The notes under the pieces are model-generated. The model had not been told where the DNA came from. It worked only from the letters and a program-made list of their open reading frames with translations, and did not search any database. From NCBI GenBank assembly GCA_029880285.1, contig JAOUOS010000020.1, positions 1 to 54,697 of the forward strand: a DNA stretch of 54,697 nucleotides, read 5' to 3'. Of this stretch, positions 8,070 to 18,085 are shown piece after piece (position 1 is the first letter of the stretch; every line of letters starts with the position of its first letter). Made by a program: the position numbers and the translations under genes. This DNA comes from Spirochaetia bacterium (GTDB lineage Bacteria > Spirochaetota > Leptospiria > Turneriellales > JAOUOS01).

Positions 8070-8852
8070 TTATACCTCTGACTCTTGAGCTAATACTTTT
8101 CTTTGTTCAGGTTCTAAATAACTTGCAAGTTTTTCCTGAACAATTCGCGGGTTATCTCCCGCTTGAATTGAAAGAGTACCTTCTATCATAACCTGCTTTA
8201 TCAAAATTTCTTCTTCGGTATGATTTTTTAATTTATTAGCGGTAGGAATCGCAAGCACGTTCGCGATAATTGAACCATAAAGAGTTGTAATTAGAGCGGC
8301 AGCCATACCTTTACCAATTAGTGCCGCATCACCGCCTAAGTTACCAAGCATACCAACAAGACCAATTAAAGTACCAAGCATACCAAAAGCGGGAGCTAAT
8401 GCAGCTAACGCGTCAAACCATGATCGTCTTTTAGCGTGCCTTAATTCCATGGCTTCTAAATCAATTTCCATTACATTTCTTACAATTTCAGGATCTGTAC
8501 CATCTACAACTAACTGTAAAGCTTTTTTCATAAAATGATCATTAAGCTGTTCCATATCGTCTTCTAAAGCCAGAAGACCATCGCGGCGGGCTTTTTCAGA
8601 AAAACTGACAATTTGAATGATAATATTTTTTACATCAAATGTGGTTACTTCAAATATTTTTTTATAAACACCCCATATACCCAATGACATAGAAAGAGGA
8701 AATGACATAATTACAGTAGCAGCTGAACCGCCTACAGTAATAAATATTGAAGCTGGATCAATTATTTGTGCCGGGCCCAAACCAGCCGAGAACACACCAA
8801 ATACAAGACATACTGCGGCTGCTATTAATCCGGCTAAAGAAGCTATATCCAT
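8070..8852 (-). CDS. motA: Flagellar stator protein MotA
   Basis: 260 residues with four predicted membrane segments (about 5-25, 30-50, 150-172, 182-202) and a large cytoplasmic loop between the second and third. The family signatures GSAATVIMSFP, FDALAALAPAFGMLGTLIGLV and ALITTLYGSIIANVLAIP are visible. The conserved prolines of the third and fourth helices are kept. It forms the ion channel of the motor with MotB. The start codon lies one base after the flbD stop, so translation is probably coupled. Confidence 0.97.
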   Translation of the reverse strand: MDIASLAGLIAAAVCLVFGVFSAGLGPAQIIDPASIFITVGGSAATVIMSFPLSMSLGIWGVYKKIFEVTTFDVKNIIIQIVSFSEKARRDGLLALEDDMEQLNDHFMKKALQLVVDGTDPEIVRNVMEIDLEAMELRHAKRRSWFDALAALAPAFGMLGTLIGLVGMLGNLGGDAALIGKGMAAALITTLYGSIIANVLAIPTANKLKNHTEEEILIKQVMIEGTLSIQAGDNPRIVQEKLASYLEPEQRKVLAQESEV

Positions 8853-8853
8853 A

Positions 8854-9054
8854 TTATTCTATCCTACTTTTTTCTAAATAAATTTTCCTGTTATATTTAA
8901 TTATTCTTTCTATTATTTCGGCTGCTTTTTCTTTTACAATTAGTTTTTTATCTGTAGTTAAAGTAAGCACAGTGTCTGGGGTTTCTTCCATAACTTCAAT
9001 TAAATTAGGATTTATATAAAATTCCTGATTATTTAAGCGGGATACTTTAATCAT
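8854..9054 (-). CDS. flbD: Small flagellar protein FlbD/SwrD
   Basis: 66 residues. The N-terminal MIKVSRLNNQEFYINPNLIE and the following PDTVLTLTTDKKLIVKE match the FlbD family found before motA in spirochaetes and Firmicutes. It is not related to the sigma-54 regulator of the same name in Caulobacter. The Bacillus homologue SwrD is reported to increase flagellar power. The ATG at 9052-9054 has a GAGG a few bases upstream. It is the first gene of the minus-strand motility cluster, preceded by 77 nt without a gene. Confidence 0.9.
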   Translation of the reverse strand: MIKVSRLNNQEFYINPNLIEVMEETPDTVLTLTTDKKLIVKEKAAEIIERIIKYNRKIYLEKSRIE

Positions 9055-9131
9055 TTAGCCTCTATTATAGATATCAACATATAACATTTTATCTTTCAAT
9101 TTTAATTTCGGAATAAAATTGAAAAAATTAA

Positions 9132-9923
9132 CTATAAATCTTTGGGTATAATTTTTTTAACCAGCGGATGAGATATTCCTAAGGGGCTAAAATCAAAAAT
9201 ATTAACGGGAAAATTAATTGTAGATAAGAGTTTTTCTATATTTTTCTTTGTGAGAAAAAATTCATTTGAAGTTTTTATTACTTGTTTATTTACCACTTGA
9301 ATGTGGGAAGCTTTTTTTAGTACAGATAAATATTCATCTGTCATGCGATTATAAAAACGATTTAAACTATAATTTATTTTAGATTGAAAATATCTAGAAT
9401 ACACTATTGAATCAATAAATGATAAATCTATACCTATTAAATAGATTTTGGGCACTTCTTTAAATTTTATAATCTTTGCACAATAAAGAACCCATGACAA
9501 TTGTGCCCCAACAACAGTACCGGCAGAAATTAAACTAATTAAATTTTTTATATTAAATAAATTATTTTCTTTTACAAAATTAAATAGATAATACTCATTT
9601 AAAATAGAAGAAAAATTTCTTAAATTACTATTTTGATATATTGCAATTTTTTCATCTGTCAGTTTTTTTAAATAATTGTGATATCTATATTCAACCGTAA
9701 AAATAATTCTCTTAGATTTGGGAAATTTTTGAATAAATGAATGAGCAATAGAATCAGAAAGAATAAAAATATATTCTTCTGTAATTAATTTTTTAATGTC
9801 TGAACCGCACAAATTTAAAGAAGGACCCGCGCCTACAACACAATATTTACCTTTTTTCATACATGAAAATAATTTTTCTAATGTGAAAATAGAATTATTT
9901 TTAATAAAATATTTTTTATTCAC
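9132..9923 (-). CDS. DUF115 / MptE-like protein (Maf-related)
   Basis: 263 residues. The motif CVVGAGPSLN near residues 28-37, followed by an acidic strand end (FILSDS), matches the DUF115 superfamily. That family includes archaeal 6-hydroxymethylpterin diphosphokinase MptE and the bacterial motility-associated Maf glycosyltransferases. It is shorter than Maf and lacks a second domain. The start is GTG at 9921-9923, overlapping the AmmA stop by the four bases GTGA, so translation is tightly coupled to AmmA. Its other neighbour is the flagellar cluster, which could suggest flagellin glycosylation. The coupling with AmmA/AmmB argues equally for a role with those proteins. Substrate unknown. Confidence 0.7.
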   Translation of the reverse strand: MNKKYFIKNNSIFTLEKLFSCMKKGKYCVVGAGPSLNLCGSDIKKLITEEYIFILSDSIAHSFIQKFPKSKRIIFTVEYRYHNYLKKLTDEKIAIYQNSNLRNFSSILNEYYLFNFVKENNLFNIKNLISLISAGTVVGAQLSWVLYCAKIIKFKEVPKIYLIGIDLSFIDSIVYSRYFQSKINYSLNRFYNRMTDEYLSVLKKASHIQVVNKQVIKTSNEFFLTKKNIEKLLSTINFPVNIFDFSPLGISHPLVKKIIPKDL

Positions 9924-10477
9924 GGTATGTTTTCGACCGTATACCGAAAAACTTTTATAGTCTTTGAAAAGTAATTTGCGGTAAAGCCCGCTTTCTTTTT
10001 TAATTCATTTAAAAAATCTGTGGTAGTATTTAATGAATTCCATACTGATGGTAAAAACGTAGCTCTTTTGTTTTTTTCTTCAAGAATTAATCCGTCAATA
10101 CCGGGACGAATTTTTTTAAGAAGATCTTTTTCAGAAGAAAATAATATTTCTTCAGGTTTGTTTAAAATAGAAATATGATATTCAATAAAAGATAATTCAC
10201 TTTTTTCAACCGAAGAGAATCTATAATCTTCGAACGCTGCCGCATAAGCGTTTTTTACGACATTTTCTGCTAATGACATTTTTGGTTCTAAAGAGCCTAT
10301 ACAGCCTCTAAGTTTTTTATCTTTAAATAATGTAACAAAAACAGCAGCTTTATCTAAAAGTTTTTTAGAACAATTTTCATAATCAATTTTTATAAGCTTG
10401 TGATGTTCAGCGCCGTATTCTACGGATTTTTTAGCTATACTTAAAAGAAAACTTCTATCAGAATCTGAAAGTTTCAT
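9920..10477 (-). CDS. amrA: AmmeMemoRadiSam system protein A (AMMECR1 domain)
   Basis: About 185 residues from the ATG at 10475-10477. A TTG further upstream (10505-10507) would overlap amrB by 29 nt and is less likely. The AMMECR1 signature LRGCIGSLE is present, followed by the AAAFEDYRFSSVEKSEL segment. The family is conserved from archaea to humans but has no settled biochemical role. It stands directly after amrB and overlaps the DUF115 gene, forming a three-gene unit. The radical SAM component that normally completes the AmmeMemoRadiSam set is not adjacent. Confidence 0.9.
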   Translation of the reverse strand: MKLSDSDRSFLLSIAKKSVEYGAEHHKLIKIDYENCSKKLLDKAAVFVTLFKDKKLRGCIGSLEPKMSLAENVVKNAYAAAFEDYRFSSVEKSELSFIEYHISILNKPEEILFSSEKDLLKKIRPGIDGLILEEKNKRATFLPSVWNSLNTTTDFLNELKKKAGFTANYFSKTIKVFRYTVENIP

Positions 10478-10478
10478 A

Positions 10479-11264
10479 CTATATGAAACAATATGCGCCG
10501 TAACCAACTACACTTGATTTATCACCGCCGGTATCCCCTGAGTTTGTTAAGTATAGTGTTTTAACTTTTAAATTTAATTTTTTAGCGGCTCTTAAAAACC
10601 CATTGATCAATAAAGATCCGCAGGCTCTATCTGAAGATATTTTATTAAACTCTAATTTTTCAATATAATCAGAAGTTTCTCTGTCTTTTTTCTTAGCCTT
10701 TTCATAAGACAGATAATGACTTAGATCTGAGCTGATAATAAAATAATTACTTTTATCTTCCCACAAGAATTTAATAACCTCAGCAATTTCTTCTTCATTA
10801 GTATTGCCCGCTACTAAAGGAACAATCTTAAATTTTTTTATAACTTCTTGCAAAAAGGGAAGCTGCACTTCTAAAGAGTGCTCTTTCGCATGGGCCTCAT
10901 CATTATATTGAATTAAAAATGAATTGATAAGTTTTTCGGTCAATTCTAAATCAACAGGAACATTGCCCAATGGGGTTTGAAACTTTTCAGCAGAATCGGC
11001 GGCTATACCTGATAAAGAATACCTATGAGCAGGACCAAATAATATAATACGTTTAATTTTTTCTTTATTCTCTAAAAAAGATGAAATAGCAAAAGCAGCG
11101 GCTTGGCCTGAATATACATATCCCGCGTGAGGTGAAATAACCGCACGGCCAAAAATTTTGTTATCTTTAGCTACAGAAAAATATTTCTTTATCTGCTTTT
11201 TTAAATTATCTTTATTGTCAGGATAAAAATATCCAGCTACAGCCGGTTTACGAATTAAAGTCAT
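10479..11264 (-). CDS. amrB: AmmeMemoRadiSam system protein B (MEMO1 family)
   Basis: 261 residues covering the whole MEMO domain. Conserved elements are RKPAVAGYFYP at the start, SPHAGYVYSGQAAA, LFGPAHRY, EHSLEVQLPFLQ, SSDLSHY and the final VVGYGAYCF. The two histidines (HAGY, PAHR) and a cysteine (RACGS) correspond to the metal-binding pocket described for human MEMO1. This is an alignment by eye. MEMO is related to extradiol dioxygenases, but a reaction has not been agreed. It is the first gene of the AmmB-AmmA-DUF115 unit and follows tyrS on the same strand after 57 nt. Confidence 0.93.
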   Translation of the reverse strand: MTLIRKPAVAGYFYPDNKDNLKKQIKKYFSVAKDNKIFGRAVISPHAGYVYSGQAAAFAISSFLENKEKIKRIILFGPAHRYSLSGIAADSAEKFQTPLGNVPVDLELTEKLINSFLIQYNDEAHAKEHSLEVQLPFLQEVIKKFKIVPLVAGNTNEEEIAEVIKFLWEDKSNYFIISSDLSHYLSYEKAKKKDRETSDYIEKLEFNKISSDRACGSLLINGFLRAAKKLNLKVKTLYLTNSGDTGGDKSSVVGYGAYCFI

Positions 11265-11321
11265 TTCTATAATTAAATTTACCTTAAAATTGTAAATTTT
11301 TCAAAAAAAAGCTTACTTTGA

Positions 11322-12596
11322 TTATGGCACAAAAATTTTAATAAACTTTCGCTTTCCTATTCTAAACAGATATTCACCGTTTTTCAAAAAAAACGTGGTG
11401 TCTGTAATAGTATTTTCTTCATCATTTTCTAATAAATGAACACCCCCCGATTCTACAATTCTTCTGGCTTCACCGTTAGAAGAAGTTATGTTTGCCATTC
11501 GCAATGCGTTTAAAAGACCTATTTTATTATCCAGAAGATGCTCCTTAGTTATCTTAAATTCTTCAATATCTTCAGGAACGCCTCTATGTTTGGGAGAGTG
11601 TATAGTTTCCCACTCTTTTTTTGCTGCAAGTGCGGTTTTTTCATCATAAAAACGGGCTACGATTTCTACGGCGAAATCTGATTTTACTTCTTTAGGATGA
11701 ATTTTATTTTCTTTAACATTAATTTTTAATTTATCAATTTCTTCCAGTGATTTTTGTGATAAAAGCCTATAATATTCCCACATCAATTCATCAGATATAC
11801 TTAAAAGCTTACCATAAATTTCAATTGCCGGTTCTTGAATACTAACATAATTATTAAGAGACTTGCTCATTTTATTTTCGCCGTCTAAACCTACCAACAA
11901 AGGCAATGTAATTATTACCTGAGGCTCTTGATGATAATGCTCTTGCAAATCTCTACCCACCAATAGGTTAAATTTTTGATCTGTGCCGCCAAGTTCAATA
12001 TCTGATTTCATTATAACAGAATCATATCCCTGCAACAATGGATACATAAATTCTACAAGAGATATTGGCTGCTTTTCTTGATATCTTTTTTCGAAGTCAT
12101 TTCTTTCAAGAAGTCTGGCTACAGTATATTTAGATGTTAATGTGAGTACATCTTTTAAATTCATATTACTTAACCAGCTTGAATTAAATATAATTTTTGT
12201 TTTTTTCTTTTCTAAGATTTTAAAAACCTGTTCTTCATATGTTTTGGCGTTTTCTTTTACTTCTTCGGCTGAAAGAGGTTTTCTAGTTTCTGACTTACCG
12301 GTGGGATCGCCAATCATAGCGGTATAATCACCAATAAGAAAATTTACTTCATGCCCTAAATCTTGAAAAACCTTTAATTTTTGAAGTAATACCGTATGCC
12401 CTAAATGCAAATCAGGCGCGGTAGGATCAAACCCAGCTTTAATTATTAATGGCTTTTTATTATTATAACTATGAACTAATTTTTTTTTTAATTGATTTAC
12501 AGGCAATATTTCTTCACAGCCTCTTATAATATCTTCAAATGGTTTTTGTAATATATTTGGCAGTATAATTTCTTCTATATTTTCACCTGTTTTCAT
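11322..12596 (-). CDS. tyrS: Tyrosyl-tRNA synthetase
   Basis: Class I aminoacyl-tRNA synthetase charging tRNA-Tyr, 424 residues. The nucleotide-binding motif appears as HLGH (64-67, in [13 protein letters not shown]) and the second motif as KMSKS (242-246). [17 protein letters not shown] is typical of the TyrZ-type bacterial enzymes. A C-terminal S4 RNA-binding domain follows (~350-420: [22 protein letters not shown]). No T-box or other leader is evident in the 227 nt before the start. Confidence 0.97.
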   Translation of the reverse strand: MKTGENIEEIILPNILQKPFEDIIRGCEEILPVNQLKKKLVHSYNNKKPLIIKAGFDPTAPDLHLGHTVLLQKLKVFQDLGHEVNFLIGDYTAMIGDPTGKSETRKPLSAEEVKENAKTYEEQVFKILEKKKTKIIFNSSWLSNMNLKDVLTLTSKYTVARLLERNDFEKRYQEKQPISLVEFMYPLLQGYDSVIMKSDIELGGTDQKFNLLVGRDLQEHYHQEPQVIITLPLLVGLDGENKMSKSLNNYVSIQEPAIEIYGKLLSISDELMWEYYRLLSQKSLEEIDKLKINVKENKIHPKEVKSDFAVEIVARFYDEKTALAAKKEWETIHSPKHRGVPEDIEEFKITKEHLLDNKIGLLNALRMANITSSNGEARRIVESGGVHLLENDEENTITDTTFFLKNGEYLFRIGKRKFIKIFVP

Positions 12597-12823
12597 ATTG
12601 ACATTTCGGTTTCGTCAAACAATCAAGCAAGTTTTTTTGTGTTTTAACAATATTTTAATATATTTATAAGTAATTTCATTATAATATTAAATAAATAATA
12701 TAATAAAGCGTTTATTTTATTTTATTTTCAGTCGATATAAATAATTGATAGAAAGAATTTTAAATAATGAATAAAAAAATTACAGGGATATTTATCAAAT
12801 TTAATAAATAATCAGGATATACT

Positions 12824-14641
12824 ATGAAAGAATTTTTAATGTCAAGATATCATAAGTATTCTTTTTATCAGAAGATAATTATTCCTACCGGAATATTGTT
12901 TGTATCGGGATTTCTTATTGTTTTACCCTACTTGTATCACCGCTCTAAAACTCTTACTATTGAAAATACAACAATTACAGCAAAAAGTATTATAAAGCAA
13001 TATGAAACGTTAAGAGGGTATTATACAAATAATGTTGTAAATGATGTAAAAAATAATTCAAAAATTAAAATTCACTATGATCATAAAGATGATAGCGCTA
13101 CAATTCCTTTACCCGCCACAATGATACATGATCTAAGCGAGTTGCTATCTCTTAATCCTGATATAGGTATGGAACTTAGACTTTATAGTAGATTTCCCTT
13201 TCCAAATCGAAAAAATAGAGTTCTTGATGAATTCGCAAAAGAAGCGCTTGATTTTTTTGAAGATAAACCAAATGATATGTTTGTTCGTGAAGATGTACAT
13301 AAGGCTAAAAAATCTCTTAGGGTAGCAATAGCCGATAGACTTCAAACTCCGGTATGCGTAAACTGCCATAATACCCATCCAACAACGCCAAAAAACGACT
13401 GGAAAATGAACGATGTTCGCGGAGTTTTAGAGGTAATAATACCAATTGAAACACAGCTTGAGCAAAATGTAAGTTTAAATTATGAACTTTCAAGTATTAT
13501 AATGGGTATTTTTTTCTTCTTGGCCTTATTTCTTTACCTAATAATACGTTTATTACCTCAAAAGATAAAAGAACTTTCTGTTGTATCTGATTCATTATAT
13601 CAAGGAGACTTGGCAGTAATTAATCAAATAGAAGATGTAGATAGAGGTTCTGGTAAAGATGAAACTTATTTATTAACAATATCGATAAATAAAATGGCTA
13701 TAAAATTTAAACACACCATAGAAGTAGTTACAGAAATAATAAATAAACTATTAGGTTTAACAAATGAAATGGAATCAACCGCTTCAATTTTTTCAGGAAA
13801 TATAAAAGAACAGGCTGATTCATTTACAGAGATATCGGCAAAATTAGAAAGTATATCTGAAAATGCAGATACAGTATCAAAATCAACCTCTGATCAGCAC
13901 CAGCAATACAATAGATTAAAATTAGCAAATAATGATTTATCGTCCATAATTACTGATATGAACGGCAGAGTGAATGAAGCTGCTTCATCTGTGAAATTAA
14001 TATCAAATGAGGCCTTAAAAGGTGAAAATATCATGGATATGATGAAAATAAGTATGGCGACTGTAAAAGAAAGTTCTAATAAAATGGTTGATGTTGTAGA
14101 GATGATTACAGCTATTTCAGAAAAAATAAACCTGCTTTCATTAAACGCTTCAATTGAGGCATCAAAAGCCGGTGAAGCTGGCAAGGGTTTTGCTGTCGTA
14201 GCGGAAGAAATTGCTAAATTAGCTGATCAAACATCGCAAAGCATTAAAGATATTGAATCTCTAATTAATATTAATAATGAAGAAATTACCAATACAACTG
14301 AAACAACAAACAGCATAATGGAATTATTGCAAAAAATTATACAGGGCATAAAAGGCATAGATCTGCATTTTGATGAAATAAGCAGATTAATGAAAAAACA
14401 ACTTACTGACTCTGAACTGTTTATTGAGATTACCGCAGGAGTAAGTAAACAATCTGGTGAAATAAAAAATGCCGCGCAAGAGCAAAAAGATTCATTATAC
14501 GGTATTCGAAAATCAGTTTCGCATTTAACCAGAATAAATCAATCAAATACTGACGAAGCTGGTAAAGTTGCTAATCGCTCGAAAGAATTAAGCAAAACAA
14601 CAAGAATACTTCAGGAAGAAATATCGTTCTTTAAATTATAA
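12824..14641 (+). CDS. Methyl-accepting chemotaxis protein with c-type heme sensor domain
   Basis: 605 residues. One membrane helix at ~18-40 is followed by a periplasmic sensor of the DUF3365/Tll0287-like type containing CVNCH (178-182), a c-type heme attachment site. A second membrane helix (~225-245), a HAMP-like segment and a long helical signalling domain come next. The hairpin tip around [24 protein letters not shown] is intact (residues ~428-450). The protein should feed the chemotaxis kinase in response to redox, oxygen or NO; the ligand is inferred. It ends one base before the convergent SpoIIE gene, with no terminator between them. The C-terminus lacks an obvious CheB/CheR docking pentapeptide. 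Confidence 0.93.
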   Translation: MKEFLMSRYHKYSFYQKIIIPTGILFVSGFLIVLPYLYHRSKTLTIENTTITAKSIIKQYETLRGYYTNNVVNDVKNNSKIKIHYDHKDDSATIPLPATMIHDLSELLSLNPDIGMELRLYSRFPFPNRKNRVLDEFAKEALDFFEDKPNDMFVREDVHKAKKSLRVAIADRLQTPVCVNCHNTHPTTPKNDWKMNDVRGVLEVIIPIETQLEQNVSLNYELSSIIMGIFFFLALFLYLIIRLLPQKIKELSVVSDSLYQGDLAVINQIEDVDRGSGKDETYLLTISINKMAIKFKHTIEVVTEIINKLLGLTNEMESTASIFSGNIKEQADSFTEISAKLESISENADTVSKSTSDQHQQYNRLKLANNDLSSIITDMNGRVNEAASSVKLISNEALKGENIMDMMKISMATVKESSNKMVDVVEMITAISEKINLLSLNASIEASKAGEAGKGFAVVAEEIAKLADQTSQSIKDIESLININNEEITNTTETTNSIMELLQKIIQGIKGIDLHFDEISRLMKKQLTDSELFIEITAGVSKQSGEIKNAAQEQKDSLYGIRKSVSHLTRINQSNTDEAGKVANRSKELSKTTRILQEEISFFKL

Positions 14642-14642
14642 A

Positions 14643-17600
14643 TTAAATAGTTTTATTTTTTTCAAGTAAAATATTTTTAATTTTTGAAGCTTTATTATTA
14701 TTAGGATCCATTTCTAAAGCCTCACCGACATATAACAACGCTTCTTTATATTTTGATAACTTAAGATAAATACCGGCTAAATTAATAAGATTTTTCAAGT
14801 GTTTTGGGTTTCGTAAGTAAATTCTTTCACTTAGCTCTTTTGACTTTATAAAGTTTCCCATTTTTTTATAACAATAAGACGCAATATAAATATGTTCAGT
14901 ATCGGCGGGTTTAAGTGTTATATAGTCTTCAGCTGCTAAAGCCGCTTTCTTATAATCTTTTAACATAATAAAAATTTTTAATAAATTTCTTATTGTTTCT
15001 GGCGATGAATTATTTAATTTTTTCGCGTTTTCTAAAATTAAAAGAGCTTCGTTATAATTATTTTCTTTCATTTTTATTTTTGCTTCAGTAATCAATTTTC
15101 TTATATTAACTTCAGAGAATATATTAACTTCAGTATTGTCTTGTTTATATGATAACTTTAACAAAGATAAATCATCTGTTAATTGCCCTTTTTTTAACAT
15201 ATTTTTAAAAATATTTCTTAAACTTCCCTTCGATTCTTCAACAATTTTTAAAAATAAATTTTCATCTTTATTAATAATTTTATTATTATTTTCATCGTAA
15301 CCCAATATTAAGTCATCTCTACCGTCTGAGCCTATAAAAACTATATCACCTTTTTTTAAGTGTATAGTAGGGGTGTGAATAATTCCGCTTACTTCTACAG
15401 TACCCAATTTTCTAAAAATAGTTTTTTCTTCAATAAATACGGCTTTATTGTCTCTGTATAAAACCGGATATGGATGCTCGGCGTTTAAAAAGTGCATTAA
15501 ACCAAGCTCATCGTCAATAATACCAATTATTAACGATATTAACATAGAACCTTCAAAACTTTCAAACACTTTATGAAGCTCAACAAAAGCATTTTTTATC
15601 CATGCTTCGGGATATTTATTTTTTAATTCATCTGAATATTTTGTTCGTTCAATTATAGATTGAAAAACTGCTCCTAAAACTAATATACCCCCGGCACCCT
15701 GCATCGATTTACCCATCGCATCGGCATTTAAGAAAACAGAATATTGTTTATCTTTTAAGATAATACTATGGGCAATACAAATATCACCGCCTAATTCTTT
15801 TCTCCATTTTTTAAACCTAAATTTTTTATTTTGTTTCATAAGAAACTCTATTGAAACTGTATCACTTTTAACAGTATTTAATCCAAGAGGATTCAGTAAA
15901 AGAGAAGTTAAAAAATAGTCACCGTCTTGCTGAATTTTTAGCGATTGAATTTTTTCAAAAGATTCTTGAAGCTCTCTAGTTCTTTCTGCCACGGTATCTT
16001 CTAATATATCAGCATGATTTTGAAGTTTTATATTTGCCTTTTGAACTGATTTAACCATTTTATTAAAAGTTTGAGCGATAAAACCAATTTCATCCTTAGT
16101 ATTAACCGGAATAACAGCATCTAAATTTCCTTTGTTAACCATCTCTACACCTTTTAACAAGGTTCTCAAAGGATTTACCAGAGAGTTTTTTAAGAAAACG
16201 GGAATAAGAAAAATAAAAAATATTATACAGAAAAAAATTATTAAAATATTAAAAGATTTAGAGTGCATATGAATTCTGTAATCTAAGTAAGAATAACCGG
16301 CCTCGTAAATTTTCTCATTATTAAAATCAATAGATATAAATGAAAAATAATGAGACTTATTTTCAATGTCTTCTCTAAAACGTCTTTCATTAGGATTTTT
16401 AAATTTAGTAAAATAGTTTAATAAATTATTTTTATCTTTAGCACTGTTAAATTCAATGTCTTTAAACTTATTTTTCACAGACTCTATAAAAGGATAAAAC
16501 TCTTGACTGGTAAAAATATTTTTTGTATTTAAAAGTTTTTTTACTTTATTTAATTTCTTTTTATTTATCATGTTATAATTATAAGTGATTAAATTATCGA
16601 AGGAACTTACATAATCAAGAAGAACCCCGGCCTTATGCATTTGAATGTCATTTAAATTAGTTAAATATTTATTTATAATTGTTTTATAACCTAAGAAGTT
16701 CTCATGTGAATTATCTAAAATATATTGAATGCCTGAAGAAAATTCATAATCTTTCAAGTTGTTTATTTTCTTCCATAAATATGTATTTAAAAGCTCTGTT
16801 TCAAGATTTTTATAATCTAAGGTAATATTTTTTCTCTGATATATATTTGTGTAAGTAAAATCTTTTAATGAAATTAATGTAACATAATTTAAATCTCTTG
16901 AAATATAATTTGTTTGAAATGAGTTTAAAGTCATCTGAGAATGTAATTTATCATAAGCGTCTTCAGAATCTTTTAATATCGAAAACATTATCATTTGAAA
17001 TCCTACTAAAAATATAACCAAACTTACCCCTACGATTTTAACCATAAATGTTGTTTTTTCTTTTGTTAAATTAAGAAAAATAATAATCAATCCTGAAAGA
17101 CCAAAAAGAATAAGAACATCGTAAATAATCTGGTATGTGCCTCTGTCAATTAGCCCTTCTCTGCTAAAAGAGTTTAATATTGAGGGAAAAACCGAGCTTA
17201 TAACAAATGAAACAGCCATACCAAAAATTCCCCAGCGATCTTTTCCTTTAAGAACAATCATCTTTAAAACCGCTGCGACAAGAACTCCCAATATAAAAAT
17301 TAATATTATTATAGCGACAATAGCTGAAATCTCATCGGCATTAAAATCCCAGTGTTGCGCGTAAGGATGAAATATCTTTTCTGATGAAAAGGTATAAATT
17401 ATAAACACAATTGTTACTATAATAGATATGGTCCATTTTACGTAATAAAATATTTTTGCTGTTTTTTTATGAACGCAATCGCGAAAATAAAAAAAGAACT
17501 GCCCAAAATATAAAAGAAGAGGCAGTATTGTAGCAACGGTAATCCATCTATGATAAGCGGCAAAAGGATGGTAAAAAGAAGCAGCAATAACATATCCAAA

Positions 17601-17762
17601 GTTAAATATTCCCAAAAGAAAAAAACCCTTACCAAAAAATAATGTTGATTCTTTTTTTTCAGGCAAACGAATTAAAAACAAACCAATTGCAATGGTAAAG
17701 ATAAACGGGATTAAAGCGCCTATTGAATAATAATTTAAATAAAAATTTTCAAATAAGGACAT
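14643..17762 (-). CDS. Membrane sensor with HAMP, SpoIIE phosphatase and TPR domains
   Basis: 1039 residues. Eight hydrophobic segments lie in the first ~255 residues (7TM-like). A large extracytoplasmic domain (~265-490) and another membrane helix (~495-520) follow. HAMP (~525-580, NPLRTLLKGVEMVNKGNLDAV) leads by a short coiled coil to a PP2C/SpoIIE serine phosphatase (~640-880). In it GGDICIAH and NADAMGKSMQGAGG resemble the metal-binding motifs, as does GSDGRDDL near the end of the domain. Three or more TPR units fill ~900-1035. Such proteins usually act on anti-sigma or anti-anti-sigma factors; no partner gene is adjacent. The TPR tail probably binds protein partners. Confidence 0.88.
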   Translation of the reverse strand: MSLFENFYLNYYSIGALIPFIFTIAIGLFLIRLPEKKESTLFFGKGFFLLGIFNFGYVIAASFYHPFAAYHRWITVATILPLLLYFGQFFFYFRDCVHKKTAKIFYYVKWTISIIVTIVFIIYTFSSEKIFHPYAQHWDFNADEISAIVAIIILIFILGVLVAAVLKMIVLKGKDRWGIFGMAVSFVISSVFPSILNSFSREGLIDRGTYQIIYDVLILFGLSGLIIIFLNLTKEKTTFMVKIVGVSLVIFLVGFQMIMFSILKDSEDAYDKLHSQMTLNSFQTNYISRDLNYVTLISLKDFTYTNIYQRKNITLDYKNLETELLNTYLWKKINNLKDYEFSSGIQYILDNSHENFLGYKTIINKYLTNLNDIQMHKAGVLLDYVSSFDNLITYNYNMINKKKLNKVKKLLNTKNIFTSQEFYPFIESVKNKFKDIEFNSAKDKNNLLNYFTKFKNPNERRFREDIENKSHYFSFISIDFNNEKIYEAGYSYLDYRIHMHSKSFNILIIFFCIIFFIFLIPVFLKNSLVNPLRTLLKGVEMVNKGNLDAVIPVNTKDEIGFIAQTFNKMVKSVQKANIKLQNHADILEDTVAERTRELQESFEKIQSLKIQQDGDYFLTSLLLNPLGLNTVKSDTVSIEFLMKQNKKFRFKKWRKELGGDICIAHSIILKDKQYSVFLNADAMGKSMQGAGGILVLGAVFQSIIERTKYSDELKNKYPEAWIKNAFVELHKVFESFEGSMLISLIIGIIDDELGLMHFLNAEHPYPVLYRDNKAVFIEEKTIFRKLGTVEVSGIIHTPTIHLKKGDIVFIGSDGRDDLILGYDENNNKIINKDENLFLKIVEESKGSLRNIFKNMLKKGQLTDDLSLLKLSYKQDNTEVNIFSEVNIRKLITEAKIKMKENNYNEALLILENAKKLNNSSPETIRNLLKIFIMLKDYKKAALAAEDYITLKPADTEHIYIASYCYKKMGNFIKSKELSERIYLRNPKHLKNLINLAGIYLKLSKYKEALLYVGEALEMDPNNNKASKIKNILLEKNKTI

Positions 17763-18085
17763 TTATGAAATTAGATTATTTAAGTGTTCACTCGTCAAGA
17801 ATTATTAAGTCTTTTTTATTTTAAGATTTAAACAAAAATAATCACTTTTGATTATTGACATAAAAAATATTTTTTGTTAAAAAATCAGATGATTTGAAAT
17901 ATTATTGAGAAAATTTACGTCAAATTAAATTAAGAAGGAATAATTATACAAAAGAAAATATATAAATGCCGACAATAAAATAATAATCCATATTATTAAA
18001 ATAATATCATAATAATATGGCAAAATGAATAGGTTTATAATATTATTAAAAATAAACAAAAAACCGTATTTGGAGGAAGATTTTT
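17763..18085 (+). other. AT-rich divergent intergenic region
   Basis: No gene is seen in these 323 nt between the divergent SpoIIE and HDOD genes. It contains a 10-bp inverted repeat (17988-17997 with 18011-18020, CCATATTATT/AATAATATGG) that may be a regulator site. A plus-strand TTGACA at 17855-17860 is followed after 17 nt by the weak -10 TAAAAA. A GGAGG at 18072-18076 serves the HDOD gene. Confidence 0.5.

Noticed and set aside
9059..9069. TATAAT-like -10 just before flbD on the minus strand
   Set aside because: The transcript start would fall about three bases before the ATG and leave out the GAGG ribosome binding site, and no -35 was seen.
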